A DNA stretch of 64,000 nucleotides from CAVXEF01 sp963827315 (GTDB taxonomy: Bacteria > Planctomycetota > Phycisphaerae > Sedimentisphaerales > Anaerobacaceae), in contig CAWHAL010000004.1 in the NCBI GenBank assembly GCA_963827315.1, positions 62,001-126,000 of the forward strand, given 5' to 3'. The stretch's first letter is position 1, and every line of letters starts with the position of its first letter. A program made the position numbers and the translations under genes. Under the pieces are notes generated by a model. That model was not told the origin of the DNA and ran no database searches. It saw only the letters and a list, made by a program, of their open reading frames with translations. Of this stretch, positions 1 through 9,481 are shown piece after piece.

Positions 1-1
1 C

Positions 2-1816
2 ATCACAGCCGCTGCAGACCGTCGTTCCGAACTGATAAGAGTAACGATGAACAGCGAAAACCCGGATGAAGCCAAGCAAATCGTGGATGCTTTTATCCGC
101 AACTATATGGCTGTCGAAGTTTCCAGTTTTGCCGAGGCTGAAAATCAAAAACTTAATCTCCTGGAAAACGAGCGTCAGGTTTATTTCCAGAAGATACAGG
201 AGCAGCGCAAAACAATCAGCCAGTTGGCGCTAGAGTACGGAGCCAAGGATTTAAAAGACCGCCGAGATATGAAGTTAGAACGCGTCGCTAAGCTGTTGGC
301 TCAGGTCACCGAATACGAAGCACGCAGAATTCATCTTGAGGCCACTGTGGAGTTGCTCGAGAAAACAACTGAGGAACAGACTATCGGGCCGGAAGAATTG
401 TTACAAATGCGCAACGGATACATTAATACCGACCCCGTAATAACTGCATTTGCAACAAACATCACGCAGTTAGAACAGGACCTTATCGTTGCGCGTCAGA
501 GATTAACTGGTGCGAATCCAGAGCTTAAGGACAAAGTCCAACTGGTGGAGTCATTGAAGGCACGCGTTACACAGCTTAAAGAAGAAGCAGGTGAAGCCTT
601 TGATAAACTGATAGCTGAAAAAACCGCCAAGACTGGTAAAGAAAAGTTAATTAAGGCACGAACCGAACTGGAACAAGTCCGAACCTACGAACAGCGTTTC
701 CGCGACCTGCTGGCCAAGGAAGACACCGAAACCATTGGAGTCGGCCGCACTCAGGTGACTATCCAGGATTTGGAAGATGAACTCGCTTTAACCAAAGAAA
801 CATATAATAACATTGACCGGCGTATAAAAGAATTGGAAATGGAGCTAAAACGTCCTGCAAGAATTTCTATAGCTTATAACGCCGATGTGGCTTCTATCAA
901 TGATAAACGTGTTAAGCTTACCTTGGCTCTCATATTCGGTGCAATGGCGTGTGGAGTGTCGACAGCTTTTCTGCTGGCCAGGGTGGACCAAAGGTTGCAG
1001 ACACCCGATGACGTTGCTAAAAGTATTAACATCCGGGTACTCGGAACCACCGCTGACTTTCGTCATATTAAAAAGGCTCTTCTTTCCAAACAGTTAGCTG
1101 AAGATTACCAGATTATTCGCGAAAACTTGAGGTTACTTAGCGATAACGGTGAAGAGATACCGAAGAAACTGATTGTTACAAGCCCAAGACAACGAGAAGG
1201 TAAAACTACTTTTGCCATTAACTTAGCCACAAGTATATCCAGGTCGGGGAAAAAAGTTTTGTTGATAGATGGCGACCTGAGAAAACCTGATATTGCATAT
1301 ATGCTTAATCTTCCGGAAGGCTCAAAGGGCTTACAGGATGTGCTTCTTGGAGGGGAATTTGAGAGGTATGTTTATCATATGCTGTCAACCGGACCGGATG
1401 TGTTAGCAGCCCATTCCAACAATGCTTCTCAAGCTTATGAGCTATTAGTAGCTCTCCATAAAGCGCGGTATATCGATATTATCAGCCCAAAATATGACCA
1501 CATAATTATCGACACCCCTCCTGCGCTGGTCTTCCCAGATGCACTTATATGGGCCAGAATCGTTGGTGCGGTTATACTGACCGGTTTCGCAGGTCAAACT
1601 ACCGCCCCGGCTTTGAAGGAAGTAAAAGAACGTCTGAGCCAGATGAACGTCAATATCTTGGGTATTGTTCTGAGTAACGTCCATCTCAGCCATAGTTACT
1701 ATCGCTACGCCCGCAATTATTACAAACGAAACCATCGAGACCATACCCGAGCAAAGACCAAGCAGGCAGACACAAATGAGTCTTTCCTCCTGCAGGCTCC
1801 GATGCAAGAACAATGA
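2..1816 (+). CDS. Polysaccharide chain-length determinant / tyrosine autokinase (5' end outside the window)
   Basis: Wzz/GumC-type coiled-coil region joined to a BY-kinase. The frame stays open to base 2 upstream of the ATG at 47, and the extra residues (ITAAADRRSELIRVT) read like Wzz sequence, so the true start and first TM helix lie outside the window. Numbering from the ATG: coiled coil to about 265, TM helix about 290-312, kinase domain 350-540 with Walker A (SPRQREGKTT, from 379), Walker A' (LLIDGDLRKPD, about 405-415), Walker B (IIIDTPPA, about 486). A tyrosine cluster (YYRYARNYY, about 550) is the expected autophosphorylation tail. The usual PGEGK of the P-loop is QREGK here. It should couple chain length and export of an exopolysaccharide at the inner membrane. 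Followed 45 bp later by a phosphoglycosyl transferase. Confidence 0.9.
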   Translation: MTAAADRRSELIRVTMNSENPDEAKQIVDAFIRNYMAVEVSSFAEAENQKLNLLENERQVYFQKIQEQRKTISQLALEYGAKDLKDRRDMKLERVAKLLAQVTEYEARRIHLEATVELLEKTTEEQTIGPEELLQMRNGYINTDPVITAFATNITQLEQDLIVARQRLTGANPELKDKVQLVESLKARVTQLKEEAGEAFDKLIAEKTAKTGKEKLIKARTELEQVRTYEQRFRDLLAKEDTETIGVGRTQVTIQDLEDELALTKETYNNIDRRIKELEMELKRPARISIAYNADVASINDKRVKLTLALIFGAMACGVSTAFLLARVDQRLQTPDDVAKSINIRVLGTTADFRHIKKALLSKQLAEDYQIIRENLRLLSDNGEEIPKKLIVTSPRQREGKTTFAINLATSISRSGKKVLLIDGDLRKPDIAYMLNLPEGSKGLQDVLLGGEFERYVYHMLSTGPDVLAAHSNNASQAYELLVALHKARYIDIISPKYDHIIIDTPPALVFPDALIWARIVGAVILTGFAGQTTAPALKEVKERLSQMNVNILGIVLSNVHLSHSYYRYARNYYKRNHRDHTRAKTKQADTNESFLLQAPMQEQ

Positions 1817-1861
1817 TTTGATTTCCAGGGGTAAGTTAACCTCCTAAACACTGTTTATTAG

Positions 1862-3574
1862 ATGACAGGTTTGAATCGATATATTCAGTTGATTGTCGTA
1901 CATAAAGATAGTAACTTCAGAGCTAATACCCACAACGGTCTGCTTCGGTTCGCTATTTCCAATGAGCCGATTGCCAGCATTGTTTTAGATGGCTTAAGCA
2001 GGAATTTTTCGTCAAGAAATAATACGAACGTTGTAATTGCCGTACCAGAAGAATGGAATATTAAGTCTCAAAGAGCTACCCCAAAAATAACGCACTATAG
2101 GGAAGATGTGCCTGTCGATTGGGAATCGCTGCGAAAAACCAAAAAGAACTCATGGCTTGTGATTTCTAATGGGCGATTTGCCACACAAATTAGTGGTGAA
2201 TTACTCTGTAAGGTATTAGCTGTGACACCCGCAGATATGATACTGATTAATGCGACAGCCGACTTGCCGGCATATCGTGAAAAGGTGCGATTTACAGCCC
2301 AAGGCAACGTGGCGGGTTTCCGTCGGTTGTACTCTGATTCTGCTGAGCCCGCACCCCTTCCTACCAACTGGCCTCATCATATCTTCATTAAAACCGATGT
2401 TCTGGACCAGGTTTTGGCGGACCGTACTTTGCCTCAATCTTTTTCCACTTTTTTAGAAAAGTGTCAGTCAAACGCCTTGAGCCTATGCGCAATTAATGTT
2501 GGTGGGACCGCATTAGATTTGGAAATGGAAGATGAACTTCTGAGTTTTTGTAAGACAAAGGTTAGCGATTCAACGCTGCCCCGTTCCTACAGAAAAATCA
2601 CAGAGAGATATAGAGGCGTACCCACCGGTCATAACAACAAGATATCCCGCGATTCAAGATTTATCGGGAAAGTTCTCTTGGGAAATAATATCCACATCGA
2701 CCCGAATGTTATCGTTGTGGGGCCAACCATCATTGGAGATGACGTCAGGATTGGACCAGATACTGTTATAGCTTCAGCAATCATCGGCCCAAAAGTTCGC
2801 GTACCACCAAATCAACTTGTGCAAAACCGGATAATAACCGAATCCCAGTGCAATTGGAAACATCTATCTCAACACAGAAGCTATAGCCCGAAGCAAATTT
2901 CACCAATGCATTTTAAGCATCTATCCTGTAACAATGATACTTTTCGAGTTTGGCCAACGTTTTCTTACGCGCGGTGTTTCAAACGAATTACCGATGTTAT
3001 TGCAGCAGTAATTGTTCTGATACTATTTGTTCCGATTATACCCTTCATTGTGATAGCTATAAAACTAAACTCACGTGGTCCTGTATTCTTCAAAGACAAA
3101 CGGCAGGGACTGGCTGGCAGAGAATTTTACTGCCTAAAATTTAGAACTATGATTACAGGAGCTGATAACATTCAGGATAAACTCAGAGCCGTTAACCAGA
3201 CAGATGGCCCGCAATTCAAAATAGAAGATGACCCACGAACCAGCGATGTTGGAAGATTTTTACGGGATACCTATATTGACGAAATACCTCAGTTCTTCAA
3301 TGTCCTGATAGGGCAGATGAGCGTTATTGGCCCCCGGCCTTCTCCTAAACAGGAAAATACATTGTGCCCCGCCTGGAGGGATGCTCGTTTATCGGTTAGA
3401 CCGGGTATCACCGGTCTTTGGCAGGTTTGCAGAACACGTCAACCAATGAAAGATTTTCAGGAATGGATCTACTATGACATCAAATACGTCAAAAACCTAT
3501 CTCTGAAAATTGACCTATGGATATGTTGGCAAACAGTTAGAAAAATAGTTGGGAGCTTCATTAGCCAATTTTAA
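1862..3574 (+). CDS. Phosphoglycosyl transferase fused to an N-terminal hexapeptide-repeat domain
   Basis: The C-terminal part (about 370-570) is a bacterial sugar transferase (PF02397, WbaP/PglC type) that moves a sugar phosphate from a nucleotide sugar to undecaprenyl phosphate, starting repeat-unit assembly. It shows the membrane helix (DVIAAVIVLILFVPIIPFI), KFRTM, the catalytic Asp-Glu pair in YIDEIPQ (D473, E474) and GPRPSP. Residues about 265-320 form a short left-handed beta-helix (IDPNVIVVGPTIIGDDVRIGPDTVI). Residues 1-260 resemble a degenerate nucleotidyltransferase fold, though no intact NTP-binding signature is visible. The known long WbaP type has a different, CoA-binding-like N-terminus. 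Lies between the tyrosine kinase and the TPR gene, with short gaps, probably in one operon. Confidence 0.85.
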   Translation: MTGLNRYIQLIVVHKDSNFRANTHNGLLRFAISNEPIASIVLDGLSRNFSSRNNTNVVIAVPEEWNIKSQRATPKITHYREDVPVDWESLRKTKKNSWLVISNGRFATQISGELLCKVLAVTPADMILINATADLPAYREKVRFTAQGNVAGFRRLYSDSAEPAPLPTNWPHHIFIKTDVLDQVLADRTLPQSFSTFLEKCQSNALSLCAINVGGTALDLEMEDELLSFCKTKVSDSTLPRSYRKITERYRGVPTGHNNKISRDSRFIGKVLLGNNIHIDPNVIVVGPTIIGDDVRIGPDTVIASAIIGPKVRVPPNQLVQNRIITESQCNWKHLSQHRSYSPKQISPMHFKHLSCNNDTFRVWPTFSYARCFKRITDVIAAVIVLILFVPIIPFIVIAIKLNSRGPVFFKDKRQGLAGREFYCLKFRTMITGADNIQDKLRAVNQTDGPQFKIEDDPRTSDVGRFLRDTYIDEIPQFFNVLIGQMSVIGPRPSPKQENTLCPAWRDARLSVRPGITGLWQVCRTRQPMKDFQEWIYYDIKYVKNLSLKIDLWICWQTVRKIVGSFISQF

Positions 3575-3608
3575 TAAACACAACATATGAATAAGTGAGG
3601 AGGTAAAA

Positions 3609-6600
3609 ATGCCACGAAGATATTTTAACTGGAAATTAGCGGTTACTTTGGTGATGGGGTTGGTTGTTTTAGGGGTAACTGCCTTCGGCCTGCGGCAATG
3701 GCAGAGAAGGTACAGAGGTGAACGTGCGATCGAACTCGGCAACAGAGCATACGATGAACACAAGTGGCAGCAAGCAGCAGAAAACCTTGGACGATACCTT
3801 GCCGTTGCTCCCCATAATATACCCATATTGTTCAAGTACGCCGATGCCCAACTTAATATCAGACCGCTCAAACACAACAACGTTCAGCAGGCCATAGGGG
3901 CTTATCGAATTATCTTGATGGTAGAAAAAAATAATTCTGAGGCCACTATACAACTCGCTAAAATATATCTGGAAGTAGGTGTACCTGGAGAGGCTGAGCT
4001 GACTGCAAGAAAGTGTCTTGAGATAAATCCTGACCCTGAAGTTCGCAGGATGTTGGCCTTGGCTCTCATCGAACAGCGAAAATTCGATGAGGCAGCAACA
4101 GAATTGAAGACAATTATAGCTGAGCATCCCGACCACGTATTAGCCTATGAAATATTGGGCAAACTTGCGGAGCAAAAACCGGAAAACTTTTTACAGCCGC
4201 CCGCTTATTGGTTTGACGAAGCAGTAAAGAACAATCTATCATCCCCCTTAGCTTACATACTCCGTGCCAACTTCTATTTAATTCATAAAGACAGACTTAA
4301 TGCCTTAGCTGACTTGGAAAAAGCTGAAAAGCAGGATTTGTCTGACCCCTCTGTGCGTTTGCAGCTCGCAAAAGTGTTTGTCGATGCAGGTATTTTGGAC
4401 AAAGCAGAAGAACATCTCGCAATTGTGCAGACTCTTGCGCCAGCAGATCAAACTCTCTGGCAGATACAGGCGCAATTAGCGTTGGAGTCCGGGTCGCAGC
4501 CAAAAATGTTGGAAATAGCTGAATCTGGATTAAAAGAGCTTTCGTCTCAGCCCTGGGATTTTATGCCCATCGCCGCAGAGTTATTTGTTCGATGCAATCA
4601 GCTTGAACAGGCTGCCGACTGCATCGCTAAGCTGCGCCAAAAAGATATTGAACCTGCAAATGTTGCTTTTTTGGAAGGCTTTTTAGCCGACCAGAAAGGA
4701 AATAGTTATGAGGCAGTCAAATGTTGGCGCCGGGCGCTGCAATTGGGCAACAAACACCCCCGAGTCCGGTTATTGTTGGCATCGGTTTTATCTCGTTCAG
4801 GCGATACGCAATCAGCATTAAGACAGTTAAGTGATGTAGTCTCTGAACAACCTGACCTTTTTGATGCACATTTGGCGATCGCCAGCTTGTTAGCCCAGAC
4901 TGGAAACTGGGCTCGGGCGGCTGAGCATGCCCGAAAAGCGGCTCAACTCTGGCCGGAAAATCTTGAAGCTGTCTTACTGTACCTGCAAACCCAAATACAA
5001 TTACTGCCAACAGACTCAGCAGCTGAAGGTGCTTCGTCGCTGCAGAATATAGAAAACCAGCTATCCACGCTCGAAAAAGCTGTCAATGATACCCTTAGAA
5101 TAAAACTCCTGCAGTTACAGCTCGCAATGCACCAGAAAAAATTTACAGAAGCTGAAACACTGATAACCGAATTAAAGAAAACTCATCCCACCGAGACAAA
5201 AGTGGCTATGGCCGAAGCCGAGTTGCTTGTTGCCAGGAATGAGATAGGCAGAGCGGTATCAACGCTGAATAATATCGTTGAGGAATTCCCCCAGTCTACC
5301 GAGCCAGTGGGATATCTCGCAGTGTTATTGGCTTGGCAGGGCAATCAAGAGAAATGCGAAGCAGTTATTAATGGTGCATTAGCTCACATCGAGAGTCCTC
5401 TTGCCTATCGCAGATTGGGTTTACTGCTTGTTGAGTTATACACCGGCTGGGGGCAACAAGGTAAGGCATACGATTTGCTCGATACACTCGCTTCGAAATT
5501 TCCAAATGATGTCCCTATAAAACGTCGGCTTTTAGCAAGTGAGCAGGTTATCAAAAACCCGGAAAAAGCCCAACAACTTATCGATGATATCAAATCACTC
5601 GAAGGCGATGAGGGTTGGCAATGGCGGTATGAGCAAGCGAAGGTCTGGTTTGCTGCCAGTGACTTTGAAAACCACTATCCTCATATCGTTTCACTTTTAC
5701 AGGATAATCTCTTAGCTAATCCGGACGATCAGACGAGCCGTGTGTTGCTCGCCGCAACCTACAAACGAGCAGAAAACCTTCAATTAGCTATTTCAACTTA
5801 TCGCGAGGCATTGGACCGCTCACCTGACGATGTCCGTATAATCATTCCGATGGTTGCGACACTATACAAAGCAGGCGAATACGACCGGGCTGATGATATC
5901 CTGAACCTCGCCGCTGAGAAAAAATTGTACCACCCAGATCTATCGAAGATGCAATTGCAGAACTATCTTAGACACGGACAATTGGAATCAGCCTCCAATA
6001 TTATGCACGAGTTTCTAACCAGCGACCCTAATGACAGGACCGTCGCCCTGTCTCTCGCACTTCTCAAGATTCGACAAAAAAAGTTCGATGAGGCTGAAGA
6101 ATTATTGACAAAGCTAAAAGCTCAAGACCCCAACTCACAAACAGTGGCTGCTGCAGAAGTTCAGTTAAACACTTATCAAGGCAGATACGAAGAAGCTTTA
6201 AAACTCTGTGAAAAAATAATAAATGACTTTAACAACGCATCGGCCTATGTCCTTCGTGCCAGAACGTACGCTTTAGTAGGACAAAATGACCGGGTTGTTG
6301 AGGACCTTGAGCGAGCCGTTACTATTGAGCCTAACGATGTTGGAGCTTGGTTTGTTAAAAGCAACTTCTATCGTTCCATTGGCCGTTCAGACAAAGCATC
6401 TGCTGATATACAACAGGCATTGTCTCTGGACCCCAACAACATCCAGGTTCAAAAATTAGCCATTCCACTACTTCTAACTTCCGGTGACCCAGCCATAGTC
6501 GAGCAGGGAAGATTTATTCTCGAAAAAGCCCTCGAATTACATCCCGATGACATTGGATTGCAGTTACAGAAGTCACGTTTGCTGATGGCTGAAGGAACAG

Positions 6601-7787
6601 CCCCAGCTGTTGGAAATGCCGCTGCAATTCTTCAAAGGATAGCCGAAAATCAGCCTAAAATCGGGGAGGCTTGGGCGCTCCTCGGAGAACTCTTACTGCA
6701 GCAAGGGCAATCCGGAAAAGCTATGGATGTCACCCTGCGGGGTCTTGCTCATAATCCCAATGATAGGATGCTCCTGCTGCTGAAGGCTCACGTAGAAGCT
6801 GGACAATCACCAATTCTGGCGGTTCCCACTCTTAAACTTCTGCGAGAATTAGCCCCAGATGACCCCGAGATTACTATGCACTTGGCAAACACATATATTG
6901 CAGCACAGGAGTACAAAGAGGCTGTAAAACTGCTGAAAAACCAGGTAGACATTTCCAGAGATGACTCAACTCGTCGAAGGTGTAATATCGGTATAGCCGT
7001 AGCGTTATATAAAGATGGTAATAAAGATGAAGCAGAGAAATTGTTTGATTTGCTCTCTGAAGCTGAACCCGATGACCCTTCGATAGCGTTAACTCAAACC
7101 AGCTTACTTGGCGAAGACCGTCAGTGGTCGGTTGTCTTAGCCAAAGTAACTAACTGGTATGAAAGGCACCCCGACGATATCCGCACAGGCATCAGTATTG
7201 CTGAGAACTTAATGAAAATGACAGACAAAAGCCCCGCAGCAGTGAAAACAGCAGAAGACATCCTTCGGATGATTTTAGACAAAACGCCTAACCAGACCGA
7301 AGCTATGAGAGCTCTTGCTATTCTGCTGCAGGCGGCTCAACGTGATTCAGAAGCAGCCGAAATCTATCAGCGAATTCTTGAAATCAAACCTGACGATTTA
7401 ATTGCTATCAATAATCTTGCTTGGATTTTGTGCGAAAACCAGAAAAAGTTTCGGCAGGCGCTGGAACTCGCCCAAAAGGGTCTAAAGATAGCACCCCAGT
7501 ATATTGACCTTATAGACACTCGTGGTGTTGCGTATTATCGACTTGGAGAATTTAATAAAGCTATTAAGGATTTCACCACCTGTCTCGACCTCTATCCAAT
7601 CATCGCACCATCACTTGTTGCATCACATTTTCATTTAGCAAGAGCGCTCGCCGAGTGTGGAGAAAAAAACAAAGCAACTGAATATTTAACGCGAGCCTTG
7701 GAATTAGAAAGCCGGCTTGGTGGTTTGTCGACCGTGGACTTGGCCGAGGCACGCGACCTGCTCAAAACATTACCAAAGGTAAATTAA
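3609..7787 (+). CDS. Giant membrane-anchored TPR protein
   Basis: 1392 residues made almost wholly of tetratricopeptide repeats of the PrsT / PEP-CTERM-system type, behind one N-terminal membrane anchor (VTLVMGLVVLGVTAFG, about residues 11-26) with a short basic cytoplasmic start. Typical TPR signatures recur (for example ALALIEQRKFDEAATEL, YRLGEFNKAIKDFTTCL). Start supported by a strong Shine-Dalgarno GAGGAGGT at 3597-3604. There is no lipobox, unlike many related TPR lipoproteins of exosortase-linked exopolysaccharide loci. Probably a periplasmic scaffold for polymer synthesis or export. The LuxR-type gene begins 2 bp after its stop, so the two are co-transcribed. Confidence 0.85.
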   Translation: MPRRYFNWKLAVTLVMGLVVLGVTAFGLRQWQRRYRGERAIELGNRAYDEHKWQQAAENLGRYLAVAPHNIPILFKYADAQLNIRPLKHNNVQQAIGAYRIILMVEKNNSEATIQLAKIYLEVGVPGEAELTARKCLEINPDPEVRRMLALALIEQRKFDEAATELKTIIAEHPDHVLAYEILGKLAEQKPENFLQPPAYWFDEAVKNNLSSPLAYILRANFYLIHKDRLNALADLEKAEKQDLSDPSVRLQLAKVFVDAGILDKAEEHLAIVQTLAPADQTLWQIQAQLALESGSQPKMLEIAESGLKELSSQPWDFMPIAAELFVRCNQLEQAADCIAKLRQKDIEPANVAFLEGFLADQKGNSYEAVKCWRRALQLGNKHPRVRLLLASVLSRSGDTQSALRQLSDVVSEQPDLFDAHLAIASLLAQTGNWARAAEHARKAAQLWPENLEAVLLYLQTQIQLLPTDSAAEGASSLQNIENQLSTLEKAVNDTLRIKLLQLQLAMHQKKFTEAETLITELKKTHPTETKVAMAEAELLVARNEIGRAVSTLNNIVEEFPQSTEPVGYLAVLLAWQGNQEKCEAVINGALAHIESPLAYRRLGLLLVELYTGWGQQGKAYDLLDTLASKFPNDVPIKRRLLASEQVIKNPEKAQQLIDDIKSLEGDEGWQWRYEQAKVWFAASDFENHYPHIVSLLQDNLLANPDDQTSRVLLAATYKRAENLQLAISTYREALDRSPDDVRIIIPMVATLYKAGEYDRADDILNLAAEKKLYHPDLSKMQLQNYLRHGQLESASNIMHEFLTSDPNDRTVALSLALLKIRQKKFDEAEELLTKLKAQDPNSQTVAAAEVQLNTYQGRYEEALKLCEKIINDFNNASAYVLRARTYALVGQNDRVVEDLERAVTIEPNDVGAWFVKSNFYRSIGRSDKASADIQQALSLDPNNIQVQKLAIPLLLTSGDPAIVEQGRFILEKALELHPDDIGLQLQKSRLLMAEGTAPAVGNAAAILQRIAENQPKIGEAWALLGELLLQQGQSGKAMDVTLRGLAHNPNDRMLLLLKAHVEAGQSPILAVPTLKLLRELAPDDPEITMHLANTYIAAQEYKEAVKLLKNQVDISRDDSTRRRCNIGIAVALYKDGNKDEAEKLFDLLSEAEPDDPSIALTQTSLLGEDRQWSVVLAKVTNWYERHPDDIRTGISIAENLMKMTDKSPAAVKTAEDILRMILDKTPNQTEAMRALAILLQAAQRDSEAAEIYQRILEIKPDDLIAINNLAWILCENQKKFRQALELAQKGLKIAPQYIDLIDTRGVAYYRLGEFNKAIKDFTTCLDLYPIIAPSLVASHFHLARALAECGEKNKATEYLTRALELESRLGGLSTVDLAEARDLLKTLPKVN

Positions 7788-7789
7788 CT

Positions 7790-8197
7790 ATGTCCCAGCT
7801 GCCAAATTCAGCAAATGGAAATATCGAAAGGAATGTCCATCCGTGCGGGCGACCTGAAGCTATACTGCTCGGTAGCAAGCAGTGGTCGTACGTACAACAA
7901 AAGTACAGCTTGACCCCACGTGAGCGTCAAATAGCAGAGCTCATTTGCCGAGGCTTCAGAAACGGTGACATAGCCGCAGACTTGCGCATAACGGTTGGTA
8001 CTATAAAAACACACATAAGAAACATTTATCGAAAAACCAGTGTCAGAAGCAAAATCGCGATGCTCTTGAAATTTGTAATAGATGCAGAAACAATTGCTGT
8101 TCAACAAGGGACTGTATCCCCAATCCCCATCGCGGAATTGGGTAAACAGACCAATGTAACTCCCTCCTTTTCAAACACACCAGAAAAAGAAATTTAA
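7790..8197 (+). CDS. Orphan LuxR-type DNA-binding protein
   Basis: 135 residues with a GerE/LuxR winged helix-turn-helix at about 41-93 (LTPRERQIAELICRGF then ITVGTIKTHIRNIYRKT). No receiver, autoinducer or PAS domain precedes it; the first 40 residues are unremarkable and the last 40 look disordered. Begins 2 bp after the TPR stop codon, the last gene of the run from the tyrosine kinase, and is followed by a hairpin terminator. A local transcription factor for the exopolysaccharide or PEP-CTERM genes is an inference from position; LuxR-type regulators are known next to exosortase-linked EPS loci. Confidence 0.85.
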   Translation: MSQLPNSANGNIERNVHPCGRPEAILLGSKQWSYVQQKYSLTPRERQIAELICRGFRNGDIAADLRITVGTIKTHIRNIYRKTSVRSKIAMLLKFVIDAETIAVQQGTVSPIPIAELGKQTNVTPSFSNTPEKEI

Positions 8198-8198
8198 A

Positions 8199-8230
8199 GG
8201 CTCAGTTTACCCTGAGTGCCTTCCTTTTTG
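8199..8230 (+). terminator. Rho-independent terminator after the LuxR-type gene
   Basis: GGCTCAG pairs with CTGAG(T)GCC (one bulged T) across a short loop and is followed by a pyrimidine/T-rich run (TTCCTTTTTG). It starts directly after the stop codon at 8197 and probably ends the operon that starts at or before base 1. Confidence 0.65.
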
Positions 8231-8398
8231 TTTCCTCACTCTTATCCTTTATTCTTAGCAATCCTTAGCAAATAAAAAAGACCTAAAAGATGTCATAATA
8301 TCTCTGTTCTACTCCTTTGGTAGTAACCCAAAAGTAGTAGCTTAGGCTGTCTAACTTACCTTATTTACCAAATATTTTCAAAATAGACGGAATTTTTC

Positions 8399-8427
8399 TT
8401 GACACCCAAAATCTTAATTGGTATAAA
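8399..8427 (+). promoter_or_regulatory. Near-perfect sigma-70 promoter
   Basis: TTGACA at 8399-8404, a 17-bp spacer and TATAAA at 8422-8427. The predicted start of transcription is about 8434. The leader to the preferred ATG at 8536 is about 100 nt and purine-rich with several GGAG/AGGAG motifs; GCCCC at 8443-8448 can pair with GGGGC at about 8458-8463, which would mask an early Shine-Dalgarno-like GGAGG. This is the closest match to consensus that I found in the window. Confidence 0.7.
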
Positions 8428-8535
8428 AAACACATCTTTTTGGCCCCCCAAAGGAGGAGGGGCTTCAGTAAATCAGGAGAATATCTAAAGGAGAAGAGGG
8501 TATCTCCGCGTATTTGGAGTGCAGGGTCTGTATGT

Positions 8536-9372
8536 ATGCGTACCAGCGTGCAAGGAATTATTGTGCCGGGTGAAATTAGTCGGTACTCTTTTGCCTTGGT
8601 GGCACTTCTTGTTATAACAGTGTCTACAAGTGCTGCGCCAACAAGCAGTAATTGTGATAGGCTTCTGCTTGTCGGCACAGCGTCACCGGCTTTGGAATCA
8701 GCGATACCCAGTGCGCCTGACACAATTCAATTTACTCGAACTTGTGATTCTCCTTTTATCAGCGTTAGCAAAGAGTTCTTAAAACCACCTATCGCTTTTA
8801 CAAACTCTGGAACTGCCCTTTCAAACTGCGGTAAATCCTTGCCTGCCGTGCCAGCAGCTTTTCTTTTGGCCTTGACTGGTTTCTTCTGTGTTACGCTGGT
8901 CAAAGACCGAAAGGCTTGGCTGGCAGCTTTGGCAGCACTGTTATACGTTGGTCAGGTAGGAATCGACGCCGTTCCCAAACTGATGCTACATATCTACACT
9001 AAGCAGCAAATCAAACAGTTATCTTCTCCCAAAGGAAGCTATGTATATGAGCTTGATAATTCTTACCGCTTGCGCAGTGATGCTGAAGGCACGCAGTACA
9101 TAGGCCTGCTTCATCATTTAGGGGGAATACCCAACGCCGAAACCGCTATTACAGCTACAAATCAAGGGGGGCGGATAAATGCGTTGTGGCGTGCGTATAA
9201 GCAGACGACTGCAGAAAAAAATCCAACCGCATTTCCTTCTGCAATTATCCAAAGTTTGTATAACCTAAAACTTTCACTGCGCTGCTTGGCTTCTGTAATC
9301 GAGCAGCCGGTTTGTTTTAATCCAGCATTTATTTTTGACATCATACCCCGTGGCCCGCCTATCCTGACCTAA
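8536..9372 (+). CDS. Hypothetical membrane/secreted protein ahead of the PEP-CTERM genes
   Basis: I do not recognise a named family. The frame is open from a TTG at 8440, but that codon lies only about six bases after the predicted transcription start, so the ATG at 8536 (279 residues) is preferred. From there: an N-terminal hydrophobic segment (YSFALVALLVITVST, signal peptide or anchor), a small extracytoplasmic part with several Cys, a second hydrophobic stretch of about 45 residues (AVPAAFLLALTGFFC to LAALAALLYVGQVGI), then a polar C-terminal half ending in Pro-rich sequence. Sits directly upstream of four PEP-CTERM-like genes behind its own promoter, so a role in surface-protein processing is possible but unproven. 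Confidence 0.6.
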   Translation: MRTSVQGIIVPGEISRYSFALVALLVITVSTSAAPTSSNCDRLLLVGTASPALESAIPSAPDTIQFTRTCDSPFISVSKEFLKPPIAFTNSGTALSNCGKSLPAVPAAFLLALTGFFCVTLVKDRKAWLAALAALLYVGQVGIDAVPKLMLHIYTKQQIKQLSSPKGSYVYELDNSYRLRSDAEGTQYIGLLHHLGGIPNAETAITATNQGGRINALWRAYKQTTAEKNPTAFPSAIIQSLYNLKLSLRCLASVIEQPVCFNPAFIFDIIPRGPPILT

Positions 9373-9383
9373 GAGAAGTCTTT

Positions 9384-9422
9384 CAAACTTGGAAGTGTAT
9401 TCGCGAAACACTTCTTAGTTTG
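9384..9422 (+). terminator. Long imperfect hairpin after the membrane-protein gene
   Basis: CAAACTTGGAAGTGT and CTTAGTTTG-side bases pair over 13 of 15 positions around a loop with TTCGCG, starting 12 bp after the stop codon. There is no clean T-run, so it may be a terminator, an RNA stabiliser or a processing site between this gene and the PEP-CTERM genes. Confidence 0.45.
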
Positions 9423-9481
9423 AGTTGTTTGTGTTAGAAAACTTCCTGTTTTTTCAGGGAAAATATTAAAGGATAATAATT

